DNA of 64,000 bases, from the NCBI GenBank assembly GCA_033807775.1, contig CM066312.1:30601696-30665695 (forward strand), written 5' to 3'. The position numbers were made by a program, and so were the translations under genes. Position 1 is the first letter of the stretch. Every line of letters starts with the position of its first letter. The notes under the pieces were generated by a model. That model ran no database searches. It was given only the letters and a program-made list of their open reading frames with translations, and was not told the origin of the DNA. The DNA comes from Saussurea involucrata. Taxonomy: Eukaryota; Streptophyta; Magnoliopsida; Asterales; Asteraceae. Shown here in pieces: positions 1 through 9,301 of this stretch.

Positions 1-278
1 TGCTTCATTTACTATCTTTTTGCATTGTACTTGTACTTTCAAGTTTATTTCCTTCAAGTATTTAATACAAGTACAATTTTCATTTATTAGTTTGTACAGC
101 TATACTTTATTATTTCATTTTACTTGTAAATGTCGGATACAATTAAAAAATCTAAAAAGAACAAAAAGAATGGACTATGTGAAAAGAACCCAAAAGAGTA
201 AACAAGGGTCAAAATAAATTATTCAGTATTTACTCCTCAGTTTCTAAGTATGGATGGCATCCTCAAATAGGAGGAGAT
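1..278 (+). mobile_element. 3' internal end of copia element D
   Basis: This is non-coding sequence just upstream of a 3' LTR. It has repeated TTGTACTT-type words like those seen before the 3' LTR of element B. It ends in a purine-rich polypyrimidine-tract-type primer, AATAGGAGGAGAT at about 266-278, directly abutting the LTR start TGTTG. The rest of the element lies outside the window. The short ORF at 20-217 has no recognisable domain and is probably not a gene. Confidence 0.7.
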
Positions 279-1154
279 TGTTGAGTCACTTAGGATTTGA
301 AGCTGACCTCCAGTCTTTCATTTTTACACATTTCATACTTAGAATACTTTTTTGGTTATTTCAAGCAGCTTAATTATGTAACACAAAATGTTCGGTGAAG
401 TCGGAGATCAACCGAAGAAACAAAGAAGAAGTATATTTCAAAGCGGATTGAAGATGGACTTCTCAGCCAAAGGTTAAGCTGCTACTTGAAGACATCTTAG
501 TCTTCGGCCAGTACACTTGAAGATATGATCGGCAAGGATAAGAAATCTTCAACAAGGCAAGGATCACTTAAAGACATCTTCGGCCAGAAGTCATCGGCAG
601 GTATTGTACTTTCTCTGCAAAGTATATTTGTGATATCTTGCATTGATGGGGACATCCTCCAAAGATCAGGAAAAAGGTTGTTCGGCTTTCTTATCACTTT
701 CAAGAAAGATCAACTACAACACACTGCAGGTCAACGCTTCAAGACAAAAGGTACATCTTAGTATTTTTCAGAAGACCTGACTTCCTACCCATGCTTGACA
801 AGTGTCCATACATTTAATGCATGAGGCACTATATAAAGAGGTCGTCTCCTTCCTTGCAAAGATTACCAGTTTACAAACTCTCAAGACTCACAAGTGCTGA
901 CATTTCTCTCTCAAAGAAGTTCATTGTTTTCTAAGTGTATTTTCAATTGTTCTTCATTCTGTTTGTGTCTTTGTGTAAGATTGTTTGAACGGATTTATTT
1001 GTTCTGTTCCGCAACAGTCTTTAAGTTTTCTATGTGTAATTTTTGATTTTAAATCAATAAAGAATTAATTAAGTGAAAACTTTTATGTATTGTATTCAAC
1101 CCCCCCTTTCTACAATACTTGTTTATCTTTGCTACTCCATAGCTAGGACCAACA
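279..1154 (+). mobile_element. 3' LTR of copia element D
   Basis: The LTR starts TGTTG and ends CCAACA, preceded by a purine-rich PPT, so it is the 3' LTR of a plus-strand element. It has a TATA box (TATAAA, 832-837) just after a CATTTAATGCATG near-palindrome and an AATAAA signal at 1056-1061. A short C-run sits about 50 bp before the end. TATA, palindrome, AATAAA and C-run occur in the same order in the LTRs of A and B, so D is a relative. No primer binding site follows, which fits the 3' position. The target duplication cannot be checked because the 5' end is outside the window. Confidence 0.8.
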
Positions 1155-2160
1155 ATTTATCATCTTTAAGGCCTTGAGAAAACGCCCCATAGCTTCCCAT
1201 GGCCAATGTTCTCGTGTTGCACCTTCAACCTAACCAGATGTTTGCACCATTTTTAAAATGGACTAGACAATGGAATTGAAACAGGGTATTTCTTACCCAA
1301 ATTTAGTATGGAAGGATCTAAGAGCTGAAACTTTACTTACCATCACTCTTTATTTTGCCTTGTAAATTCTTCTGTTTCCTTTGTTCCTGTATAAATAAAG
1401 ATTCCCTTTTTTGGATGGTTACAATGGATCAGAAAGCCATCCTGATTAAGTTTTCAGCATGGAAAATCAATGCACCTGTTCATAAATGCTTTTTCTAAAT
1501 ACTGCATAAGATAATAAAGATAAAGGGAAGATGGGAAACGTGAACTTGTATATTAAGATAATACCTTCTTCTATGATACTATACCGACAAAAAAACCCTA
1601 CTCTAATCATGACGATTTGAACAACGAAAAATACATCAAACTGAAAACGATGTGACTTTGGTCGAGTTATCCGCTCAAGAAGATGGGCAAGGTATGGTGC
1701 CGAATTCCCAATCTACGATTGATATTAGGTATACGACTTTCATCCCATTCATATGATCTCGAACCCGATGAATGATACCCAAATTTGGTTGACATATTTT
1801 CCAAAATATATTCAACACAAAGAAGGTTGCGGACTTGTAGTCCCACTTCCGAGTATGCCTTAAAATTGTCAACCAGGTGAGCGTGATTAAACAAGTTTAA
1901 GAAGGTCATGAAACCCTAAACACACACAAACCATAAATATGGAGAAGTAAGATAAACCATTTTAACAAATCAATAGCAATCAAAATGTGGATCTTATCAG
2001 GAGCAAGATTTTAAGTGCAAGAGTTCGAAAGTTTGATAGAGCAATACCAGGGTGAGAGGTAGAGTTGTGAAGAGTGGAAAATCAAACGGGGAGGAAGTTG
2101 GTCGTGGAGAGAAAAGTGGGGTTTAATCCAGATTTAAGGGAACGTGGGATAGAGGGAGAG
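1155..2160 (-). other. Possible 5' end of an unidentified, probably captured gene
   Basis: No complete gene is seen here. On the minus strand, a pyrimidine-rich leader-like stretch (about 2160-1920) ends in a GTTTAG acceptor-like site at about 1917. It is followed by an ATG at 1909 that opens an 80-codon frame down to 1667. I do not recognise that peptide. A second exon-like open stretch on the same strand lies around 1150-1215. These could be exons carried by a transposon or a degraded host gene. The start is chosen only because it follows the acceptor-like site. Confidence 0.2.
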
Positions 2161-2544
2161 TGGGAGAGAAAATTTTGATGATAATCGTTCCTATGATGAT
2201 TTATATCGTTGTACACCAAGCATAATGATTAGTACCTCTTAATTTTCAATACATAATCGTTTAAGCTCCTTATATATGGTATATAAATATGTATTCATTT
2301 ATTTATAGCATAAAAAATCAATTAAGTAAATTACATTTAATTATTAATGCATTGGATTGTTTAATTTTATTAGCTTTTAGAGGAGTTTAATCACTTTTTT
2401 CTTACTTGGTTACTCATTTACTCCTCTGGTCCTCGATACGTCCTTATAGCACAACCTTGATTCATTATATTACTTAGTAACCTAACCCTTCGTCTCCTTC
2501 TCTCCTCAACACATGCCTCCACACTTCAGTCTACCATGTCAACG

Positions 2545-2700
2545 GCCACACGGCCACACGGTTAATGAACTTGTAACCTCAACTTTTGAGACGTTGGTAC
2601 AAAACTTACCAACCGAAAAAATTGGGACCAAGCAGAGTTAGTTGGTACACGGTATAAATATTTGGGTACCGGTTATAATTGGTTGATATAGAGTATTGAG
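2545..2700. mobile_element. Degenerate hAT-like remnant (GGTAC-rich)
   Basis: This stretch repeats the words TTGGTACC, GTACCAACC-type and ATAATTGGTTG in the same order as the right half of the complete hAT element at 41648-42376. It is degraded and has no visible terminal repeats. The remaining sequence to about 3160 is AT-rich and I see nothing in it. Confidence 0.45.
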
Positions 2701-3163
2701 AGAAAAAAAATGCTACAATACCATATTCCAATTCTCAACTCAAAAGATATGTGAATTTATCTTGATTTCCTTTGTTTTTTTAAACTTGAGATTTTTTTAC
2801 GTTATTTTTTTGTGAAATTAATGATTTTTAAACAAATATAAAGATTTTATTTAATATGTAATTTATTTCAAGAAATTTACTTTGTGATTTAATATATGAA
2901 ATATTAAAAAAAAACGTGAATCGCATTACATTTTATAGTAGAAAACTTTTGGTCTCTATAGTTTGTTCAAAGACCAATTAGTCTTCCTAATAATTGCCAA
3001 GTAACCTTGTGAAATGGACGGATCATAAATGTTATGAAAATAAAAAGTTAGGAACCACCAATGTAAATAATTTGTTTTAGAACTAAATCCAAATTTTGAG
3101 CATATCATAGGGACACTATAAATAATAAATTATTTTCTCTCTCTCTCTATATATATATATATT

Positions 3164-4635
3164 TAGGGGTGGGTTCAAATAAAAACTCAAATTCAATTGT
3201 AAACGTGAGGACAAACCACAGCCGTTGATTAATAATCCGGTGAAGAGATCAGTGGCAAAAAAATGCGGTGGCAATTTTGTAAATAAGTTGAAAACTCTGT
3301 CCATGGCTTAATGAATATTTAGCGCGCAAGGGTAAAATTGGAAAAAAAATTATTCAGTCTGAATAAAAGGTAATTATTCAGACTGAACAAAGGTAATTAT
3401 TTTCGTCAGATTAGAATCAGCGCCTCCTTTGTTGACTTTTTATTTTCTTTTTTAATTAAAAAACTTTTACCCTCTTAAATTTTAAAATAAATTATCTCAA
3501 AAATTACTAACATTTTAATCAAACAAATTACATCAAAAAAACGAGAATTTCGTGCTCTTCGATATGACATCCATTATGATATAGTTTTTTTTTGTTTTAA
3601 CCGTTTTTACGTGAAATCGTGTATATGTGTTTATTCAGAGTGACTAATACAACATTCGGGATGAATAATATCTACATTTATTCGGACTGACTATATAGAA
3701 TTATTCAGACTTAATATATGGAATTATTCAGACTGAATATATGGAATTATTCAGTCTGAATAATTTACCATTATTCAGTCTGAATAATTATATTCGTTTG
3801 AATATCTACCTTTATTCAGTCTGAATAATTCTATATATTCAGACTGAATAAAGATAGATATTCAAAACGAATAAATGTTTAAGTTTTGTTCTTTTTTCAT
3901 ATCTACCTTTATTCAGTCTGAATAATTCTATATATTCAAACTGAATAAAGGTAGATATTCAAAACGAATAAATGTTTAAATTTTGTTCTTCTTTCATATC
4001 TACCTTTATTCAGTCTGAATAATTCTATATATTCATTCTGAATAAATGTAGATATTATTCATCTAGAATGTTATATTATTCATTCTGAATATAACACATG
4101 TACACGATTTCACATAAAAAACGGTTAAAACGAAAAAAAACTATATCAAGACATGAATAAGTTTTATTCTTTTTTAATATCTACCTTTATTTAGTCTGAA
4201 TAATTCCATATATTCAGTCTGAATAATTCTATATACTCAGTCCGAATAAATGTAGATATTATTCATCCCGAATGTTGTATTATTCACTCTGAATATAACA
4301 CATATACACGATTTCACGTAAAAACGGTTAAAACGAAAAAAAAAACTATATCATGATGGATGTCATATCGAAGAGCACGAAATTCTCGTTTTTTTGATGT
4401 AATTTGTTTGATTAAAATGTTATTAATTTTTGAGATAATTTATTTTAAAATTTAAGGGGGTAAAAGTTTTTTAATTAAAAAATAAAATAAAAAGTCAACA
4501 AAGGAGGCGTTGATTCTAATCTTGACGAAAATACCCCTAAAGCTGAATTTTAGGAATGGCTTAAATATCGCTGCGATCAATGGACGAGATTTGTCCTCAC
4601 GTTTACAACTGAATTTGAGTTTTTAGATGAACTTT

Positions 4636-4638
<3 letters not shown>
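3164..4638. mobile_element. 1.5 kb foldback element with an array of ATTCAG(T/A)CTGAAT palindromes
   Basis: The two ends are inverted copies. The left end reads TTAGGGGTGGGTTCA and the right end, reversed, ATAGGAAAGTTCA; both continue into AAACTCAAATTCA and GTAAACGTGAGGACAAA. Homology between the arms continues for several hundred bp on each side. The centre holds about 20 exact or near copies of the 13-bp palindrome ATTCAG(T/A)CTGAAT. Tandem units of about 97 bp start at 3804, 3901 and 3998, with a related unit at 4179. There is no ORF of note. The element sits between TA-repeat tracts, which hides any target duplication. It is probably a non-autonomous DNA transposon, Mutator-like by its long arms. 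Confidence 0.75.
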
Positions 4639-4675
<37 letters not shown>

Positions 4676-4676
<1 letters not shown>

Positions 4677-5079
4677 TAGAAGTGTACTCGCGCAATGCAG
4701 CGCGATACATCTTGATTTTAACGTTTCGTTTTAATTTTTGCCTTTGTTGATTTTATAATACGCACATTAGGTTTAATAATTATGTGAATTATTTTGTGTT
4801 TAATAATATAATGTTTTTTATTGAAATAATAATAATTAAGTATTCTGTTAGAGTTCATAATTATCCGGATTGTATTTTTTATATGAAATGTTTATCTTGT
4901 GTTTGATTGTGTTTATCAGTTATCAGTTAGTTACCAATTTAAACATGCAACTTTAAATAGTTGTACTCATGCATCATTACATGTAATCTTGAATTTTAGG
5001 TAATATCCATCAATAGTACTTGATGCAAAAAAAACTTGTTTTTAAGAGTTTTTCTCAAATGCTTTATAATGTAGTATAT
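4676..5079 (-). mobile_element. Short non-autonomous Helitron H1
   Basis: Read on the minus strand, the 3' end is CTAG followed by T, preceded about 10 nt earlier by a hairpin (TCGCGC...GCGCGA, loop TGCATT). The 5' end lies in a TA tract and carries ACATTATAAAGCATTTG, matching the Helitron 5' terminus at 25098. There is no coding capacity. The flanks are (TA)n microsatellites (4639-4675 and 5078-5089). Confidence 0.75.
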
Positions 5080-5090
5080 ATATATATACA

Positions 5091-5351
5091 GGGTCAGGTT
5101 CAAGGGAAAATCTCAAAAAAACGGAAAACTGAAGAACACTCTATGAGCCCTTCATCTGTAGGGTATGCACTTGTGTATACAGGTAGTTTGTAACATGCAC
5201 ACATGCATATGCACAAATGCATAAGGCACTTGTGCATAAAAACCAAAAAGTCAACTTAATTTACCTGTATGCACAAATGCATACCGTCCAGATGAAGGGC
5301 CCTTAAGGTGTTCTTAAGTTTTTCGTTTTTTTGAGGTTTTCCCTTGAACCT

Positions 5352-5354
<3 letters not shown>
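5091..5354. mobile_element. 264-bp MITE with about 45-bp inverted ends
   Basis: The ends are inverted copies with few mismatches: GGTTCAAGGGAAAA at the left, and its complement followed by AACCTCCC at the right. They continue through CTCAAAAAAACG and AAGAACAC. The element is inserted in a TA repeat. The interior contains repeated TGCACAAATGCAT words. There is no ORF. Family is uncertain. Confidence 0.75.
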
Positions 5355-5405
<51 letters not shown>

Positions 5406-5417
5406 GGGGAGAGAGAG

Positions 5418-5801
5418 AGGGATAATAACTTGTAAATCTCTAAATGTGTGTAAACTTTGGATTTCATAGGTTTTCTTGATAAAAAAATTTCATGAAATTG
5501 TTTATTTTGATGAAAGTGTTTCATATCATTCATTTCTTGATGAAATTGTTTCATATATTTGTGTTTTTTATGTAAAAACGAAAAAGTTTCATTAAATTAA
5601 GAAAATATATGAAACAGTTTCATAGGAATGAAAAAAAAATATGAAACTACATAAAAACACAAATATATGAAACAATTTGATCAAGAAATGAATTATATGA
5701 AACAATTTCATCAAAAAAACAATTTAATGAAAAAATTTCATTAAGAAAACCTATGAAATCCAAAGTTTACACGAATAAAAGTTTACAAAATAGTGGGCAT
5801 C
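5418..5801. mobile_element. Foldback MITE, about 150-bp arms
   Basis: The arms 5428-5573 and about 5650-5797 are inverted copies, with GTAAACTTTGGATTTCATAG at the left and its complement at the right. The arms are rich in ATGAAACAATTTCAT-type words that are themselves near-palindromic. A GA/TA repeat flanks the left side and a TA repeat the right. There is no coding capacity; ORFs read across it are low-complexity. Confidence 0.65.
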
Positions 5802-5839
5802 TATATATATATATCATAAAATGATAAAATAAAAATATA

Positions 5840-6062
5840 TGATAAATCCCAAATCTAGCAAAGTATGTAGAGAGAGAATCTAGAGAGAGAATTTGTCATT
5901 CATTGATTGTAATTTGTAAAGTACAAATGACACAAAAGGTTATGAAATTCATGAAGTGACTTTCCTTATATAGTAAGGGTATGACATGCCCATACCTCAT
6001 ACTGGAAAGCATAATACAGTACAAAATATTATCTGCCTGATAACTACAATAAAGCTCTAACA
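5840..6062 (-). mobile_element. 3' LTR of retroelement C (left limit uncertain)
   Basis: On the minus strand, the PPT AAGGGGGAGAT (6073-6063) is followed by TGTTAGAGC, a normal LTR start. An ACTATATAAGGAAAG promoter-like site lies inside. The end is placed at TTTATCA, giving TG...CA, but the adjoining foldback element and TA tract make this boundary a guess. The LTR may have been cut or interrupted here. Confidence 0.55.
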
Positions 6063-6078
6063 ATCTCCCCCTTAGTTA

Positions 6079-7611
6079 TCAAGGCAGCTTTGGTTGTCTT
6101 CTTCTGAATCCCAAATAAGATTCTATTCTTCTCATTGTAACTCTGAAGTAGATTCTATCGTTGATCTCATTTATAGCATTCACCAACAAGATTCTTGCAC
6201 GAGAAGACATCCAAGTGATCTTCCTCTCTTTGTCATGTCGTTTCAGTCTTTCTTCCAACTGCAATAGTACTAGCTTCAGTGTCCCATCAGAATACTTGGC
6301 CAGCTCAGAAATTCGAATAAAGATTTTATGCCCTCTATCATTTTTGAATGCAATCCCAAACTCCGGATCATCAATAATAGCATATAGAGGCATTCTCATC
6401 AGACCTCTCATTTCTTGATTCAGACGAATAAGATTTACCATCAGTTGACTGCTCTCCAATCCCATCTGAAAGTCATGGCATTGGGTATACAACACATGTC
6501 TCCTTAAGAACCTCTTGATGGCGTTCAAGGCAATGAGAACATTTTCTTTTCTGATCTGTAAGTCTCGGAAGTAGTTGTACATGAACTCAAAATCATTTAT
6601 TGTGAGATGGCAAAAATCAGCTTCATTGAAGGTGTAATTTCGACAATCTTGTCTTTGTACCACGAAGAATGGAAAGTACATCTTATAGAACTTTTTCACA
6701 TAAACCTCCTTGATTGTCACAATCTGCTTTTTGCTTTTAACGAATCTTTCTTTTTGACAATTACCCTTCAAGAAATAAATGTATTCGAACTTGTATGCAT
6801 CCGACTGGTCATTAATTCCCAAAACTGCGTAGGGATTTAGCCTCCTCAATCTGCGTGCTAACAACCGTCTTTCAGTGTCCTCCATAAACGGTGTTCTCAT
6901 CCTTGATAGTTTCAATCTTTCCTCTGCATCTTGTATTGTATTAGCACCAGAAGGACCAGGCTGGTTTGATGTAGAAGGGTTTGAGGGTCCAGCTTGATCA
7001 GCTGAAGGGTTAAAGGTTGGTATAATGGGTGGTTCGGGTACTTTAGGTTTGGCTTCTTCAGTGAAAGGATCAGACAAGATTGGTGAGTCAGGTTTTGTAT
7101 TGATTGGTTCAGGTGAAGGAATTTTGGTTTGATCAAGGTTTGGTTGGTTAAGGTTGATGTTAAGATTTGTGGTTTCAGGCTGGGTTGGTAATAATGTAGA
7201 AGAAATGGGTTCAGGTGACAGAATAGGACTCATAGTGATGTCCTCCGGTGTTTTCGGCCCAAATATCTCAGATAGAAAGTCAACCTCATCAGCACTGAAA
7301 TCAACGTCTATTTCTGTCATTTCATCATCAACCATCAAGATGTTCTCTTCCTCTTCTTCCTTTATCTTCCAAAAATTATCGTACTTATTTCCCTTTTCAT
7401 CACCTTCTTCGTCCGAACTGACATCAATGATATTCACAAACATTTCATTTTCATTCACTTTTCTTATTTCCTCCTCATCTACCTCGGGCTTTTCAACCGT
7501 CGGTTCCACATTCGGATCTATATATAGAATAATCTGCTTCCCGCTTTCCTGTCCCATCGCACCGGATTCAAACATACTAAAAATTTCAGAAGCAGACATG
7601 TTTTTTTTCAC
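6079..7611 (-). CDS. ORF3-type protein of retroelement C, 510 aa
   Basis: A single open frame ends 16 nt before the PPT of element C, the position ORF3 has in element B. The N-terminal half is acidic and Pro/Ser/Thr-rich, with DEE and SSDEEG clusters. The C-terminal half is basic and ordered, with LARRLRRLNPY, a YFPFFVVQR hydrophobic patch, the segment FQMGLES and the motif KYSDGTLKLVL near the end. I know this C-terminal pattern from transposon-annotated plant proteins, but its function is not established. No RT, integrase or zinc knuckle is seen. It starts at the first ATG after an upstream ORF. It is unlikely to be a host gene. Confidence 0.55.
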   Translation of the reverse strand: MKKNMSASEIFSMFESGAMGQESGKQIILYIDPNVEPTVEKPEVDEEEIRKVNENEMFVNIIDVSSDEEGDEKGNKYDNFWKIKEEEEENILMVDDEMTEIDVDFSADEVDFLSEIFGPKTPEDITMSPILSPEPISSTLLPTQPETTNLNINLNQPNLDQTKIPSPEPINTKPDSPILSDPFTEEAKPKVPEPPIIPTFNPSADQAGPSNPSTSNQPGPSGANTIQDAEERLKLSRMRTPFMEDTERRLLARRLRRLNPYAVLGINDQSDAYKFEYIYFLKGNCQKERFVKSKKQIVTIKEVYVKKFYKMYFPFFVVQRQDCRNYTFNEADFCHLTINDFEFMYNYFRDLQIRKENVLIALNAIKRFLRRHVLYTQCHDFQMGLESSQLMVNLIRLNQEMRGLMRMPLYAIIDDPEFGIAFKNDRGHKIFIRISELAKYSDGTLKLVLLQLEERLKRHDKERKITWMSSRARILLVNAINEINDRIYFRVTMRRIESYLGFRRRQPKLP

Positions 7612-7617
7612 TTCTGA

Positions 7618-8379
7618 ATGACTCAGTCTCAGCCCGTCTCTTCTTATTCATCTCCCCCTCATGATCATGATCATCGGAATCTTGATCATGCCTACGTTTG
7701 GTACCCTAGGCTTGAGACTTGCACGACTGACTGGACATTTCTTTCATCCATCATCTTGTTCATATCACTAAGGTTTTGCATGACCTCCGTTTTAAACTCT
7801 TGGAAATCAGTTGAAGTAACCTGTGTAGGTGTAGGTGGAGGTGGTTGTTGTCGGGGTTGGAAATTCTGAAGTAGTTGAAGTAGATTTTGGTTTTGTTGAT
7901 CCTCGGGACTGATGGATAATAATTTGGCATAGAATAGGTCCTTTAATTCTTCTATTGACAAATCTTTCGGAGGCACGGTAGTTTGTGGAGGTGGAGTTAC
8001 ACGAGCATGTGAAGGCGGAGGCATATATATTTTCGGACGTGGACGTATTACGGGCTCATCAATAACCGGCCCTTTACCTTTCAACAATGCTTTCACCCCT
8101 TGTATCTCCTAAATAAGTGTTGCCTCAACAGCCTTTAGGGCGCCGCCGAGCTCTTCCCTTGTCACAAAGACGGGTGATTTAACTCCGGTACCACTTAGGT
8201 GTTCCGTTAACACAACAGTTGAATCAACTGTGTAACCTACGTTCAGTGTTGGCGTGATGTTAGCACTGGTAGGATTTCCACTCTGTCCTCGTAGTCCTAA
8301 AGAAAGAACTACTCTGAGTCTTCCGGATGGGTCACGAAGACTCTCATCAGATGTTCCAAAAAGTGTCCTATGCAAAGAA
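7618..8379 (-). pseudogene. Upstream part of the element C reading frame, broken and cut by element A
   Basis: Several open pieces lie just upstream of the 510-aa ORF on the same strand. 8109-8379 has no recognised domain. 7692-8096 has a Pro-rich stretch, then a Gln-rich amphipathic segment that could be coiled coil. 7618-7690 reads, in a different frame, as a His/Asp-rich then basic tract. Stops and a frame change separate them. The upper end is interrupted exactly where the LTR of element A begins (8380), so A inserted into this frame. Function unknown. Confidence 0.45.
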
Positions 8380-9301
8380 TGTTGGTCCCGAAGGGTTATA
8401 CAAGTTTGTAGAAGAGGGGGTTGAATACAAACACACAGATTTTTACTTTCTAAATTGTTTATTGATATTATCAAACAATTTACAACTTGTTGCGGAACAA
8501 GATTAAGGATTAACCTAATCTAACCAAGTTAAGAACACTAAGTTTCTTGTACTAGAAATAAGACAGAAGGAGATAAGAATACTACGAGTAATATTCTAAC
8601 ACTAAGAGAGAAAAGAGAAGATGGTCGGGCACTTCATTTTTGAAGTAGGGTTCTTCTTATATACTGCATGCATTTAATGCAAAGCAGTATACCTTTACAC
8701 GTGGCAGCTGATTGGTTGCATGATTTGACCTTTGTAGACAACCTTAGTAGCCGCATGGTGTACAGTGTAAATTCAGAGTTGGTTGTACGATTAAGAACAA
8801 AAGGGATGTCCTTTTTGACAAATCGTACGGAGACGTGCAAGGGGGAAAGACAAAAGTAACTTGTAGAGTAGACCTCATGATCAGCGTTCGTTGAACAGTA
8901 CTTTATCAGCGAGTGATAAAGCTCAGCGATCGTTTGAAATCTTCTACTTGATACTTCACGTTGAGTGGACAGGTCTTGGCTTCGTTGATATCCGCATCAG
9001 TTCATTAGTAGACTTGTCGCTGTTCTTGAGCTTGATCTTCGACTTCAGCGTAGAACATAGTTGACGTGAAACTTGTCTTCAGGGATCATAAGTAAACAAC
9101 TAAACTATCAGCGATCATTAATAAGACTGAACAGGCTCAGAGCTTATAGACGAACAGAGTTCGCTGAATGGTAAAATTAAAGAGCATGAGTTTCCTATCT
9201 GCGGTACTGTTAGAGACATAGTACTTATCAGCAATAGTGAAACTCTAATACATATTGTCTACTTACAATTTTCACTAAGTGTTTAAAGGGTCATTATCAA
9301 A
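8380..9301 (-). mobile_element. 3' LTR of copia element A, lacking its first ~23 bp
   Basis: This is colinear with the LTRs of element B, read on the minus strand, and ends CCAACA at 8380. It retains the CCACGTGT G-box, the GCATTAAATGCATGC palindrome, the TATATAAG box (about 8656-8663) and a short C-run near the end. At 9301/9302 the sequence passes from LTR position ~24 straight into ORF3 coding sequence. The LTR start, the PPT and the end of ORF3 have therefore been deleted. No 5' LTR of A is present. Confidence 0.85.

Noticed and set aside
3340..4290. Palindromic array as a CRISPR
   Set aside because: Repeats are very short, variably spaced and lack unique spacers of constant length; the context is a plant foldback element.
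5354..5554. Short ORF ending in a Leu/Ser/Tyr/Ile repeat
   Set aside because: It is a translation of GA and TA microsatellites and one arm of a foldback element.
6079..7611. The 510-aa ORF as a host gene
   Set aside because: It ends next to a PPT and LTR start, and its C-terminal pattern is one I know from transposon-linked plant proteins.
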